DNA from: Bordetella parapertussis | GTDB lineage: Bacteria > Pseudomonadota > Gammaproteobacteria > Burkholderiales > SG8-39 | Reading direction: 5' to 3' | Assembly (NCBI GenBank): GCA_945897475.1 | Contig: CAMDFL010000015.1 | Span: 1 to 42,918, forward strand | DNA length: 42,918 bases | Notes under the pieces: model-generated | Told to the model about the DNA's origin: nothing | The model's database searches: none | The model's input: the letters and a program-made list of their open reading frames with translations, nothing else | Part shown: piece after piece, positions 27,825 through 37,251 of the stretch | How positions within the stretch are numbered: the first letter of the stretch is position 1 | Layout of the letters: the number at the start of each line of letters is the position of its first letter | Program-made: the position numbers and the translations under genes

Positions 27825-29318
27825 ATGTATTTCGACTTCTTCGGCCTCAGTGAAGCCCCGTTTCGAATCACTCCGCACACGGATTTTTTCTTCGCCGGAG
27901 CGAATCGAGGCGCGACTCTGGACGCCTTGCTCTACGCCATTACCCACGACGAGGGCATTGTCCGAGTTTCAGGCGAAGTCGGCAGCGGCAAAACCATGTT
28001 ATGCCGCGTTCTCATGGAGCGACTTCCGCGGAATGTGGAGATCATCTATCTTGCAAACCCGTCTTTGTCGCGCGACGAAATCCTGACCGCGGTCGCCGAT
28101 GAGCTCAAACTCAATCCCAACGGCGAACGCGTCACCCGAGTGTTGCGTTCCATTCAGGACGCGTTAATCGAGCGTTACGCCGCCGGTCGCCGCGTCGTAA
28201 TACTGATTGACGAAGCCCATGCGATGCCTCCTGAAACGCTAGAGGAAATACGACTTCTGTCCAACCTCGAAACCAATCGCAACAAGCTGTTGCAGATAGT
28301 GCTTTTTGGCCAACCGGAACTGGACGATTTGTTGAACACGGCGCAGATGCGTCAGCTCAAGGAAAGAATTACGCATGTATTCCGCCTTGAACCGCTGGTA
28401 CGCAGCGATATCCGCAGCTACATCGACTACAGAATGCGCGCTGCGGGGTATCGCGGTCCGAACCCGTTCTCGTCCGCGGCGATAAGGCGGATCAATGCCG
28501 CCTCCAAAGGACTGACCCGTCGAATCAATATTCTCGCTGACAAGTCGCTGCTTGCCGCGTTCGCGGCGAACACGCATACGGTGGGTGAACGCGAGGCGAA
28601 ACGCGCCGTTGCCGATTCGGATTTCTACCGGCCTCGCGCAAAAATTGGCAGGCTTGCTGCCATTTCCGGAGGGATTGGTGCAGGTATAGCTCTCGGATAC
28701 GCGCTGGCATTGCTATTGTCCGGTTCGCCACCGTCAGCCTCGGCGTCGGCGCCACCGTCAGCCTCGGCGTCGGCGCCAACGTCAGCGTCAGCGTCAGCCT
28801 CGGCGCCGGCGCCGGCGCCAACACCAATACGCCCCAATATCGAACCAGCAGCGCAAACTGAAACGCCTCAGACACCCATCTCCACGTCGGCGCAGGAATC
28901 ACCTGTTTCATCGCAAAGTTCAAGCGCGCGAATTTCAAACGCACAATTTTCAAACCCACCAGCGACCTCAGCATCGAAACTGCTCGGCAAGCATTCCCAG
29001 CAACGCTACGCCGCGACCCAGGAGTGGCTGCGTGATACTCCCGGTAAAAACTATTCGATCCAATTGATTACCGTGCCAGACACCGAGCCCTTGCGCCTTG
29101 AGCACTTTTTGGATCGTTCGCAGAAGCTTCTACCGGAGCGAGAATTCCATATTTATGGATTTAAAATCAATGGGATACAACACTATCGGCTTGCCCTGGG
29201 AAATTATTCCAGCAGCAAGGATATTCGCAACGCAATGACCGAGTTGCCGGTCGAATTGAAGGCGCCCAACCCATTTATCCGTAGCGTAGAGCGAATGCGC
29301 AGCCAGAATAGTCAGTAA
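27825..29318 (+). CDS. mshM: MshM/ExeA-like AAA ATPase fused to a C-terminal SPOR domain
   Basis: This 497-residue protein has an ExeA/GspA/MshM ATPase core: MYFDFFGLSEAPFRITPHTDFFF start, Walker A GEVGSGKT (50-57), Walker B VVILIDEAH (124-132) and the sensor region LRQLKERITHVFRL-like. A single membrane helix (277-299) leads to a Ser/Ala/Pro linker encoded by tandem DNA repeats. A C-terminal SPOR-like domain (about 412-490: NYSIQLITVPDTEPLRLEHFL, HYRLALGNYSS) would bind denuded peptidoglycan. The ATPase is thus cytoplasmic and the SPOR domain periplasmic, as in GspA-like proteins that help assemble secretins through the wall. It starts 7 bp after the regulator stop. Confidence 0.88.
   Translation: MYFDFFGLSEAPFRITPHTDFFFAGANRGATLDALLYAITHDEGIVRVSGEVGSGKTMLCRVLMERLPRNVEIIYLANPSLSRDEILTAVADELKLNPNGERVTRVLRSIQDALIERYAAGRRVVILIDEAHAMPPETLEEIRLLSNLETNRNKLLQIVLFGQPELDDLLNTAQMRQLKERITHVFRLEPLVRSDIRSYIDYRMRAAGYRGPNPFSSAAIRRINAASKGLTRRINILADKSLLAAFAANTHTVGEREAKRAVADSDFYRPRAKIGRLAAISGGIGAGIALGYALALLLSGSPPSASASAPPSASASAPTSASASASAPAPAPTPIRPNIEPAAQTETPQTPISTSAQESPVSSQSSSARISNAQFSNPPATSASKLLGKHSQQRYAATQEWLRDTPGKNYSIQLITVPDTEPLRLEHFLDRSQKLLPEREFHIYGFKINGIQHYRLALGNYSSSKDIRNAMTELPVELKAPNPFIRSVERMRSQNSQ
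28727..28798. repeat. 24-bp in-frame tandem repeat
   Basis: The 24-bp unit beginning GCCACCGTCAGCCTCGGC occurs exactly at 28727-28750 and 28751-28774, with a degenerate third copy at 28775-28798. It encodes the PPSASASA-type linker of the MshM/SPOR protein. The period is a multiple of three, so copy-number change would alter linker length without a frameshift. Confidence 0.85.
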
Positions 29319-29331
29319 TAACTACCATTTA

Positions 29332-29361
29332 TTACATAAAATCAATTTATTAAACTATACT
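29332..29361 (+). promoter_or_regulatory. candidate sigma70 promoter upstream of mshL
   Basis: TTACAT (29332-29337) and TATACT (29356-29361) are 18 bp apart in an AT-rich patch (about 29327-29395) that contrasts with the GC-rich surroundings. It lies 62 bp before the mshL start. No -24/-12 sigma-54 site was recognised here. The call is by eye. Confidence 0.45.
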
Positions 29362-29423
29362 TTTTAGCTAAATTCACAACTAAATTCGAATAAGTATCGG
29401 ATTATTGGAAAGGTATTCCTTCC

Positions 29424-31244
29424 GTGTGGACTAAAAAATATCTGCTCCTCGGAACAGGACTGCTGGTGGCCTGCACCGCTCCTCCGATCATGAAGCAATC
29501 GGATACCCATGTTGCCCCGCAGGCAGCCGCGCCGGGTCAGATCCCGGTGCCAGTGACTATTTCACCGTCGTTGCCGCGGCCTAAGCCGATTCAAAGACCC
29601 GAGACCTATAGCGTTGTGGTCAACGCAGTCAAAGTCCAGGAATTGCTTTTTGCCTTGGCTCGCGACGCGAAATTGAATGTTGACATCCACAATGGCATCG
29701 CCGGAACAATCACGATGAATGCCATTGACCAGACCATGCCGCAGCTATTGACGCGCATCTCCAAACAAGTCGATATGCGTTGGGAGTTTGATCCGCCAAA
29801 CCTGATCATCATGCCGGATTCGCCATTTCTGCGCGTCTACAAGATCGACTATGTCAATATTGAACGTTCGTCCACCGGCACGGTTGGTATATCCAGCCAA
29901 ATATCCGGCGGAGGTGGGGCAAGCGGTGGAGGAGGCGGTAGCGGCGGCAATAACTCCAGCACCACATTGACCAACCGATCCAGCAACAAGTTTTGGGATA
30001 CCTTGATCGAAAACGTCAAGGACATCCTGCGCGAGACCGACAAGATTGTACCTACCGGAGCGAGCAGCGCGCCTGCCGCGCCAACGTCCCCGCTGGCGGG
30101 CGCGCCGGCCCTGGGCGGGCCTTTGGGCTCGATCGCCAGCGCCCTCGCCGGCGGCGCCGCACCACAGCCGCAGGCAAGCACGCCAGCCAGTCAGCCTCCC
30201 AGCGCAACACCGAGTTCCACATTTCGCGAAGCGGCCGCTGTCATTGCCAATGCGGAGGCCGGCATACTGACCATACGCGCCACCGGGCGCCAGCACGAAA
30301 AAATTCAGGAGTTCCTCGACAGGGTGCTGGTCAACGCCAGGCGACAGGTTCTCATCGAAGCAACGATTGTCGAGGTGCAACTGAACAATCAGTTCCAGCA
30401 GGGGATCAATTGGTCACTGCTGCGCCGCGGCCCTTCAGGCATCAGCATTACCCAAGCGCCCGTCGGAGGCCTCGCCTCTACACCCACCCAAGGACTGTTC
30501 GTTGGCAATTTGGCGGCGCCAAGTTTCAATCTTGGCAATTTGTCGGGGGTCATACAGTTATTGGAATCTTTTGGGAACGTAAGGGTCCTCTCCAGTCCGA
30601 AAATTTCCGTGCTAAATAATCAAACCGCGCTATTGAAGGTAGTCGATGAGCGCGTGTATTTCAATATCTCGGTGAGCACTACGGCCACCGCCAACACTTC
30701 CCAAACCAGTTTCACCACCACCGCCAACACCATTCCGGTGGGTTTCGTCATGAATGTCACGCCGCAAATCGGTGATACCGACATCGTATTGCTCAATGTG
30801 CGTCCGTCCTTGTCGCGCATAGTCAGTTTTGTCAATGACCCAAATCCTGCGCTTGCGAATCCCTGCGGCGTACCGGTGCCGGTCACGGGCTGCAACCTCG
30901 CGCCCATCGTCAGCCGCTTTCCGGAAATACAGCGCCGTGAAATGGAATCGCTGATAAAAGTCAATAGCGGTCAAATCGCGGTCATGGGGGGGCTGATTCA
31001 GGAATCAGTAACCGACTTGGAGGACGGAATTCCAGGCGCGCGGAGCGCCGAGGGTTTCGGGCAACTGTTTGGACAACGCAACCGGGCGAATACCAAGACA
31101 GAGTTAGTCATTTTTTTCAGGCCGGTGGTTATCCGCGACCCAAGTATCGACGGCGACTACCGCGCCTATCGAGTTTTTGCGCCGGATGAAAACTTTCTCA
31201 ATCAGACCAATCCTTCACTATTCCCTGGAGAGGCGCGGAAATGA
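29424..31244 (+). CDS. mshL: MSHA-type outer-membrane secretin MshL
   Basis: This 606-residue lipoprotein secretin has lipobox LVAC (Cys17). A short N-terminal domain (about 60-150: YSVVVNAVKVQELLFALARDAKLNVDI) precedes a Gly/Ser-rich loop (about 155-190), an Ala/Pro-rich linker, and the secretin C-domain (about 285-590: VLIEATIVEVQLNNQFQQGINW, FGNVRVLSSPKISVLNNQTALLKV, GFVMNVTPQIGD, RREMESLIKVNSGQIAVMGGLI). It would form the outer-membrane gate of the system. The start is a GTG, supported by GGAAAGG ten bases upstream and by the signal sequence. mshN overlaps its stop as ATGA. Confidence 0.93.
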   Translation: MWTKKYLLLGTGLLVACTAPPIMKQSDTHVAPQAAAPGQIPVPVTISPSLPRPKPIQRPETYSVVVNAVKVQELLFALARDAKLNVDIHNGIAGTITMNAIDQTMPQLLTRISKQVDMRWEFDPPNLIIMPDSPFLRVYKIDYVNIERSSTGTVGISSQISGGGGASGGGGGSGGNNSSTTLTNRSSNKFWDTLIENVKDILRETDKIVPTGASSAPAAPTSPLAGAPALGGPLGSIASALAGGAAPQPQASTPASQPPSATPSSTFREAAAVIANAEAGILTIRATGRQHEKIQEFLDRVLVNARRQVLIEATIVEVQLNNQFQQGINWSLLRRGPSGISITQAPVGGLASTPTQGLFVGNLAAPSFNLGNLSGVIQLLESFGNVRVLSSPKISVLNNQTALLKVVDERVYFNISVSTTATANTSQTSFTTTANTIPVGFVMNVTPQIGDTDIVLLNVRPSLSRIVSFVNDPNPALANPCGVPVPVTGCNLAPIVSRFPEIQRREMESLIKVNSGQIAVMGGLIQESVTDLEDGIPGARSAEGFGQLFGQRNRANTKTELVIFFRPVVIRDPSIDGDYRAYRVFAPDENFLNQTNPSLFPGEARK

Positions 31245-32683
31245 GTTTGTTGCTCGAAGCGCTAAAAAAGGCTGAGCTTGCCAAGCAGGGTTCCATGGGT
31301 GCCGCCCCCCAGGACCTCGACTCGGGCGGGATTCGCTTCGAGGAGTCGAACGAACCGACACCTAGTCCAGACCCGCTGCCAAAATATTCTGAGCCGGTTG
31401 TTGAGCAAGCTGAATTAGCACCGATTACTTCAGAACCGGAGCCAATCATCGCCGCGCCTCGGCCTCCCAGACCCGCTGCGAAGCTCGAGCCGGATGTAGT
31501 ATCTCCCCCCAGTCAAAATTCTCAGCGTGTCGCTGCGCGCCAAATGTTTGAAGCGAAAGAGGTTGATTACAACCCAAAGCGCCCCTTCTATATCACCTTG
31601 GGCGTGCTCGGACTTGCCGCCGTTGGCTATGGCGCCTACCTTTGGTGGCAGCTCCAGCCTAAGTATTCCGTGAACACCGCAACGATACAAAATGCGCCGA
31701 AATCAGCGCCTATCGCCAAGCCGGCTGTTGCGCCTTCTCCTGAAGCAGCGCAGGCAAGCGACCCCGCCGCCCCAACCTCGGATGCCAAGTCCGAGGCGCA
31801 GGTCGCGGCGCCCGGCACAATATCTACCCCCCCTGCCGCGGTGGCGACGACTGCTGGCGCCGCACCTGCTGCGAAAGCGCCTGCTGGTGCCGCGCCTGCC
31901 GGTGTCGTACCCTCGGCGCCGGCGCCATTGACGTCGGCAGCAGCACAACCGGCGGCACCGACAGTTGCAGCGGCGCTGCAAAAGCCTGGCAAGCCAGCGG
32001 CGGCGGCACCGGCGGCAATTGCCCCCAGTGTCGCGCCTTCCGCGAGTTCATTGCCGCAGAAACCGGCCGCACCGCGCCCTGCGCGCCTTCCCATCAAAGT
32101 AACGCCACCGGCTTTTCAAGGAAATGCGGTGCTCGAATCAGCGTTCGCGGCATTTCAGCGCGGCGAACTCGACCGCGCCAGGAGCGAATACCAACAGGTG
32201 TTGGGCCGCGAGACCAATAATCGCGACGCCCTGTTGGGGCTGGCCGCGATCGACGTTCGTACTCGCGACTATGAAACTGCGGAATTACGTTACCTCAAAT
32301 TGCTCGAACTCGATCCACGTGATGTCCATGCGCATGCCGCGCTAATCTCGTTACATGGCAATGTCGACCCGGTTCAATTGGAGAGTCGTATCAAGAATCT
32401 TATTGCCGTGCAGCCCGATGCCACACACCTCTACTTCACACTGGGCAACCAGTACGCTGCGCAATCCCGTTGGGCAGAAGCGCAGGACGCGTACTTCAAA
32501 GCATACAGCGCCGAACCTGAGAACGCGGACTTTGCGTTCAATCTGGCGGTAAGCCTGGATCACCTGCGTCAGGGACGGCTCGCCGGCGAGTATTACCGTA
32601 GGGCAGTGTCCGTTTCTGGCACGCGCGTCGTAGGATTTGACCGCAAGCAAGCAGAAGCGCGAGCCAAGGAACTGGAGCAGTGA
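31241..32683 (+). CDS. mshN: MshN-like TPR protein with one membrane helix
   Basis: This 480-residue protein starts MSLLLEALKKAE, the short cytoplasmic motif shared with GspB/MshN-type partners of the ExeA ATPase. After an acidic/proline region comes a membrane helix (about 106-126, FYITLGVLGLAAVGYGAYLWW), then a long Ala/Pro periplasmic linker (about 145-290), and a C-terminal array of tetratricopeptide repeats (about 295-475: ESAFAAFQRGELDRARSEYQQVL, DALLGLAAIDVRTRDYETAELRYLKLL). It presumably links the inner-membrane complex to the secretin. It overlaps mshL by 4 bp and mshE by 4 bp. Confidence 0.85.
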   Translation: MSLLLEALKKAELAKQGSMGAAPQDLDSGGIRFEESNEPTPSPDPLPKYSEPVVEQAELAPITSEPEPIIAAPRPPRPAAKLEPDVVSPPSQNSQRVAARQMFEAKEVDYNPKRPFYITLGVLGLAAVGYGAYLWWQLQPKYSVNTATIQNAPKSAPIAKPAVAPSPEAAQASDPAAPTSDAKSEAQVAAPGTISTPPAAVATTAGAAPAAKAPAGAAPAGVVPSAPAPLTSAAAQPAAPTVAAALQKPGKPAAAAPAAIAPSVAPSASSLPQKPAAPRPARLPIKVTPPAFQGNAVLESAFAAFQRGELDRARSEYQQVLGRETNNRDALLGLAAIDVRTRDYETAELRYLKLLELDPRDVHAHAALISLHGNVDPVQLESRIKNLIAVQPDATHLYFTLGNQYAAQSRWAEAQDAYFKAYSAEPENADFAFNLAVSLDHLRQGRLAGEYYRRAVSVSGTRVVGFDRKQAEARAKELEQ

Positions 32684-34413
32684 ATTCCCCTCATTTGGCG
32701 GACACGCCCGCGACGACCCCGCCGCAGCCCAAGCGCCATATCGGTCAGGTCCTCATTTCGCAAGGGATTCTGACCGAAGATCAGTTGCGTATCGCGCTGC
32801 TGGAGCAACTGAAGAACAACCAGCCGGTAGGCCGTCTCCTGGTGCAACTGGGATTTGTCTCCGAGGCAACGCTACGCGACGCGCTATCGGAGAAGCTTGG
32901 CCTGCAAAGCGTCGACCTATCGCAGATTGTGGTGGATTCTTCGGCGCTTAAATTGGTGCCACGCGATTTCGCCAAACGCCAGAATCTCTTCCCAGTGGCG
33001 CTTGACCGCGAGCGCAAACGGCTGATCATCGCCATCGCCGATACCAATAACATCGTGGCTATCGACCAGGTCAGGGCGCAGCTTCGCGACAATTTTGATG
33101 TCGATGTGCGCCTGGCAGGCGAGAGCGAGATCGCGCGCGCGGTCGACCAATACTACGGCCACGATTTTTCCATTGATGGCATTCTGCACGAGATTGAGAC
33201 CGGCGAGGTGGATTACCAGAGTCTGCAGGTATCCGGAGATGCCTATTCCCAGCCAGTTGTGCGCTTGGTCTCGGCATTGCTTGCCGATGCCGTAGAGCGC
33301 GGCGCCTCAGATATCCATTTCGAACCTGAGCAGAATTTCCTGCGTATCCGCTACCGCATCGACGGGGTTTTGCGCCAGATCCGCAGTCTGCACAAGACCT
33401 ATTGGCCTGCCATGGCGGTACGCATCAAGGTCATGGCAAAAATGAATATCGCGGAAACGCGCGCACCTCAGGATGGACGCATCTCGCTCATGCTCACCGG
33501 CCGGTCGGTGGATTTTCGCGTCGCCTCACAGGCCACCTCGCACGGTGAGAATGTGGTGCTTCGCATATTGGATCGTCAGAAAGGCATCGTGCCGCTGGAT
33601 GGCCTGGGCCTGGAGAAAAGCCAGCTCAATTTGCTGAAAAAGATGATCGCTCGTCCGGAAGGCATCATTCTGGTGACCGGTCCGACGGGCAGCGGCAAGA
33701 CCACCACCTTGTATTCAGTCCTCAATCACATTAACAGCGATGGCTTGAACATAATGACTCTGGAGGATCCCGTCGAATACCCGATGACGATGATCCGCCA
33801 GACCTCAGTCAACGAAGCGGCGAAAATGGATTTCAGTAACGGCATTCGTTCATTGATGCGTCAGGACCCCGATATCATTCTCGTTGGCGAGATTCGCGAC
33901 GAGGACACCGCCAGCATGGCGTTTCGCGCCGCGATGACAGGCCACCAGGTGTACTCGACCTTGCACACCAACTCGGCCATCGGCGCGATTCCCCGGCTTC
34001 TGGATATCGGCATTGTCCCCGACGTGCTCTCTGGCAACATCATCGGCATCGTCGCGCAGCGCCTGATGCGGCGACTGTGCAAGCATTGCAAGCAGCCCTA
34101 TGAGGCAAGCCCCGACGAATGCAAACTGCTGGACGTGGACCCTCCGAAGGCGCCTACCCTGCATCGATCGGTTGGCTGCGATCTGTGCGAATTTCAGGGG
34201 TTCAAGGGGCGCCTGGCCATCGTGGAGATCCTCAAGTTCGACCCGGAAATCGACGAGATGATCTCGCATCGCGCAACCCAGCGCGAGTTGCTCCGTGCAG
34301 CCGTGGACAAAGGATTCAAAACCTTGGCGGATGATGCCATACGCCGCGCGCTGGATGGAAGCACCTCCTTGGATGAAGTGCTGCGCATAGTCGATCTGAC
34401 CGATCGCATGTAA
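32680..34413 (+). CDS. mshE: MSHA/type II secretion assembly ATPase MshE (GspE/PilB family)
   Basis: This 577-residue cytoplasmic hexameric ATPase powers pilus or pseudopilus assembly. The N-terminal MshEN-like domain (about 20-165) is followed by the motor domain with Walker A GPTGSGKTTT, Asp-box and His-box regions, Walker B IILVGEIRDEDTA, and a zinc-type pair of CxxC motifs (CKHC and CDLC). A retraction ATPase lacks these cysteines, so this is the assembly type. The start is GTG at 32680, forming GTGA with the mshN stop. The MshEN repeats read HIGQVLISQG and PVGRLLVQLG, where the canonical first residue is Arg. Confidence 0.93.
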   Translation: MNSPHLADTPATTPPQPKRHIGQVLISQGILTEDQLRIALLEQLKNNQPVGRLLVQLGFVSEATLRDALSEKLGLQSVDLSQIVVDSSALKLVPRDFAKRQNLFPVALDRERKRLIIAIADTNNIVAIDQVRAQLRDNFDVDVRLAGESEIARAVDQYYGHDFSIDGILHEIETGEVDYQSLQVSGDAYSQPVVRLVSALLADAVERGASDIHFEPEQNFLRIRYRIDGVLRQIRSLHKTYWPAMAVRIKVMAKMNIAETRAPQDGRISLMLTGRSVDFRVASQATSHGENVVLRILDRQKGIVPLDGLGLEKSQLNLLKKMIARPEGIILVTGPTGSGKTTTLYSVLNHINSDGLNIMTLEDPVEYPMTMIRQTSVNEAAKMDFSNGIRSLMRQDPDIILVGEIRDEDTASMAFRAAMTGHQVYSTLHTNSAIGAIPRLLDIGIVPDVLSGNIIGIVAQRLMRRLCKHCKQPYEASPDECKLLDVDPPKAPTLHRSVGCDLCEFQGFKGRLAIVEILKFDPEIDEMISHRATQRELLRAAVDKGFKTLADDAIRRALDGSTSLDEVLRIVDLTDRM

Positions 34414-34454
34414 AACCTCGCGCCTCAACAATCCCAACACCCCCGTATCCCAAG

Positions 34455-35660
34455 ATGCCACTTTTTACCTACAAGGCCATCGATACCGCCGGGAAAGCCT
34501 CGGTGGGCCAGATCCAGGCATCCAACCTCATCGACCTGGAAATGCGCCTGAAGCGCATGGGTCTTGACATGATCAATGGCGGCCAAACACGCCGCGGTGC
34601 AGCACTGATGCGCAAAGGGAGCATCAAACGCGAGGACCTTATCAACTTTTGTTTTTATCTTGAAAGCCTGCTAAAGGCCGGCATCCCGCTAATCGACAGC
34701 CTGACTGACCTGCGTGACAGCTCGGAGAATCCTCGCTTTCGCGAGGTCATCTCAGGTCTCACCGAAAGCATCCAGGGGGGGTCGTCATTTTCGGCGGCGC
34801 TTGCCGATTACCCGGATATTTTCTCACCGGTGTTCGCCAGTTTGATCAAGGCTGGCGAAACAACGGGCCGCATGCCCCAAGTGTTGCTCAATCTGACTGA
34901 TACGCTGAAATGGGAGGATGAGCTTGCCGCGCAGACCAAGAAAATAATCATGTTGCCCGCCTTCGTGGGCTCAATCGTTCTGCTGGTCACGTTTTTCTTA
35001 ATGATATATCTGGTGCCGCAGATGGTGGCCTTCATCAAGGGCATGGGGCAGACCTTGCCGCTGCATACGCGCGCACTAATCGTGGTTTCACGCCTGTGCG
35101 TGGAATATTGGTGGGCGATGATTGGCGCGCCTGTGGCATTGTTCTTAGCGGTAAGAATGGCGGCGGAAAGAAACCCAATTGTTCGATATCAATTGGATAG
35201 AGCCAAGCTCAATATGCCCATGTTGGGAAATATTTTGCGGAAGATCATTCTGTCGCGCTTCGCATCCACCTTCGCCCTGATGTATTCAGCCGGCATTACC
35301 ATCATGGACGCCATGCGCAGCTCGGAGGAGATCGCGGGCAACCTGGTTATCCAGGAGGGATTGCGCATGGCCGGGCAAGAGATCGCCGAAGGCAAAAGCG
35401 TCACCAACGCATTTCAGAATGTCGGCCTGTTTCCCCCTCTGGTGATACGCATGATCCGCGTAGGAGAAGCTACAGGAGGACTGGACAACGCGCTCTTGAA
35501 CGTATCCTATTTTTACAATAGGGATGTTCGCGAATCGATTGGAAAGGTGCAGGTGATGATCGAACCCGCCATGACCGTGATCCTCGGCGCAATTCTCGGC
35601 TGGGTGATGCTCTCGGTGCTCGGACCCATCTACGACATCATGACCAAAATAAAGATTTAG
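34455..35660 (+). CDS. mshG: inner-membrane platform protein MshG (GspF/PilC family)
   Basis: This 401-residue polytopic protein has two homologous GspF domains (about 60-190 and 265-390), each with a soluble helical bundle (FCFYLESLLKAGIPLIDSLTDL, ILSRFASTFALMYSAGITIMDAM) followed by membrane helices. It is the inner-membrane platform that couples the MshE motor to (pseudo)pilin assembly. The N-terminal MPLFTYKAIDTAGKASVGQIQA is the usual leader domain. It begins 41 bp after mshE and is followed 10 bp later by mshI. Confidence 0.94.
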   Translation: MPLFTYKAIDTAGKASVGQIQASNLIDLEMRLKRMGLDMINGGQTRRGAALMRKGSIKREDLINFCFYLESLLKAGIPLIDSLTDLRDSSENPRFREVISGLTESIQGGSSFSAALADYPDIFSPVFASLIKAGETTGRMPQVLLNLTDTLKWEDELAAQTKKIIMLPAFVGSIVLLVTFFLMIYLVPQMVAFIKGMGQTLPLHTRALIVVSRLCVEYWWAMIGAPVALFLAVRMAAERNPIVRYQLDRAKLNMPMLGNILRKIILSRFASTFALMYSAGITIMDAMRSSEEIAGNLVIQEGLRMAGQEIAEGKSVTNAFQNVGLFPPLVIRMIRVGEATGGLDNALLNVSYFYNRDVRESIGKVQVMIEPAMTVILGAILGWVMLSVLGPIYDIMTKIKI

Positions 35661-35670
35661 GCCGTCCATC

Positions 35671-37251
35671 ATGCCCGCCAAGCGCCTCCTCTATTTCACC
35701 TCAAACCAGGTCAGCGCCTACACCTGGAGCGCCGCTCGCTTGGTCCAGGACGCTACGTTCGAAAACGCCGAAGCGACGCCGCCGGAGTTTGAGAAATACA
35801 TTGATGAAGCGCCCGAGGCGATCTACTTTCTCGTGGTCGATATCGTCGAGGAGGATTTTCACCAGGAGACCATACCTTATGTAAGAGGCGGGGATCGGCG
35901 CGCCCTGCTGCACCGCAAGCTGGCACAACGATACCGCGACCTGTCACTGGTGCTCACATTATCCCTGGGCTACGAAAGCGGACCGCGAAAAGAGGAAAGC
36001 ATTCTGTTCGCCTCGTTCACCAACACCCAGCAATTGCAGCCTTGGCTTGCAACCCTGGCAAACAAGGAAGCGCGCGTGGCAGGTGTGTACTCGCTGCCCT
36101 TGCTGGCGCCAGCATTGGCGAGGCGACTGGGATTTTCACAAAAACGGTTTCTGCTGGTCAGTCGGCAGAATGCGGGAATCCGGCAAAGTTTCGTCGACAA
36201 CGGTCATATACGCTTTTCCCGACTGGGCCAAATTGAAGGGAACGACATAACCTCGCGGGCCCAATCCCTGGCTTCGGAAACCGGTCGCCTGCAGCAGTAT
36301 CTGCTCAACATGCGCATGCTGGCGCGCGACAGCGGCCCGCTGGATGTGATTGTTATTTCTCCGGACGAATCGTTCGCCCAGTTTCAGGCCGCTTGCGCCA
36401 ACACCGCGCAACTTAGCTACAACGTAATGGGTATCGGAGATGCCATTAAGCGGGTCGGTTTGAAAGCCGCGCCCGATAATTTGCTCGCGGAACAGCTTTT
36501 CTTTCACATCCTGGCGGTATCGCAACCATCGCAGCAATTCGCAGTCGACGACCATAAACGCTTCTACAATATCTGGAGAGCGCGTATTGCCACCATCGTT
36601 TCCGGCGCCGCGGTTTTCGCATTGTGCGCGCTGTGGGCGGGGATTCGGCTGGTTGATTTCAATAGCGTGAGAACCCAGGCGGACAACGACCTCAAACGGG
36701 AACAAAATCTGAATCAACAATACACGCGGCTGCAGGCACAGTTCCCAAAGACGCCCACGACCACCGAGAATCTCAAGGCCCTGGTAAAGAATTACATCAC
36801 ACTGCAAAAAAATAGCGTCTCTCCGGAGAAGGTCTTGGTCTCCCTCAGCCGCGCGCTGGCAGGAAGCCCACAGATCGAGTTGGAACGCATTGAATGGCAG
36901 GTTGGGGCGGAACCCCAGCGTTCAGGCCTCAAGCCAGGCGCGGTGAAACCCGCGGCCGCAGCGCCTGCGACACCAGCGCCTGGCGCAAAATCCGAAGGGG
37001 CTCCAGTCTACGAAATTGTCCAACTCGCCGGACGTGTCAACGCCGCCAAGGCTTCGGATTATCGGAATATCACGTTGCTGGTCAATCAGTTTGCCGATGC
37101 ATTACGAGCGCTGCCAGGCGTAGAAGTGACCCGTTTGCAGCTCCCCTTCGACCTGACCGCCGAAAAAAGCATCACAGGGGATATCGGCGCCGAAAGGGAA
37201 ACCGAAATTCCGCGATTCACCATTGTCCTATCCCGGCAGGTCGAAACATGA
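35671..37251 (+). CDS. mshI: MshI-like PilM/PilN-type assembly protein
   Basis: This 526-residue protein has an N-terminal cytoplasmic part of about 300 residues resembling the actin-like PilM/GspL fold (weak by eye, for example RFLLVSRQNAGIRQSFVDNGHIRFSRL). A single membrane helix (about 309-330, IATIVSGAAVFALCALWAGIRL), a coiled coil and a PilN-like periplasmic domain follow. A Pro/Ala linker (about 428-445) interrupts the periplasmic part. It would join PilM and PilN functions as MshI or GspL does. Function is assigned mainly from gene order. It overlaps mshJ as ATGA. Confidence 0.75.
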   Translation: MPAKRLLYFTSNQVSAYTWSAARLVQDATFENAEATPPEFEKYIDEAPEAIYFLVVDIVEEDFHQETIPYVRGGDRRALLHRKLAQRYRDLSLVLTLSLGYESGPRKEESILFASFTNTQQLQPWLATLANKEARVAGVYSLPLLAPALARRLGFSQKRFLLVSRQNAGIRQSFVDNGHIRFSRLGQIEGNDITSRAQSLASETGRLQQYLLNMRMLARDSGPLDVIVISPDESFAQFQAACANTAQLSYNVMGIGDAIKRVGLKAAPDNLLAEQLFFHILAVSQPSQQFAVDDHKRFYNIWRARIATIVSGAAVFALCALWAGIRLVDFNSVRTQADNDLKREQNLNQQYTRLQAQFPKTPTTTENLKALVKNYITLQKNSVSPEKVLVSLSRALAGSPQIELERIEWQVGAEPQRSGLKPGAVKPAAAAPATPAPGAKSEGAPVYEIVQLAGRVNAAKASDYRNITLLVNQFADALRALPGVEVTRLQLPFDLTAEKSITGDIGAERETEIPRFTIVLSRQVET

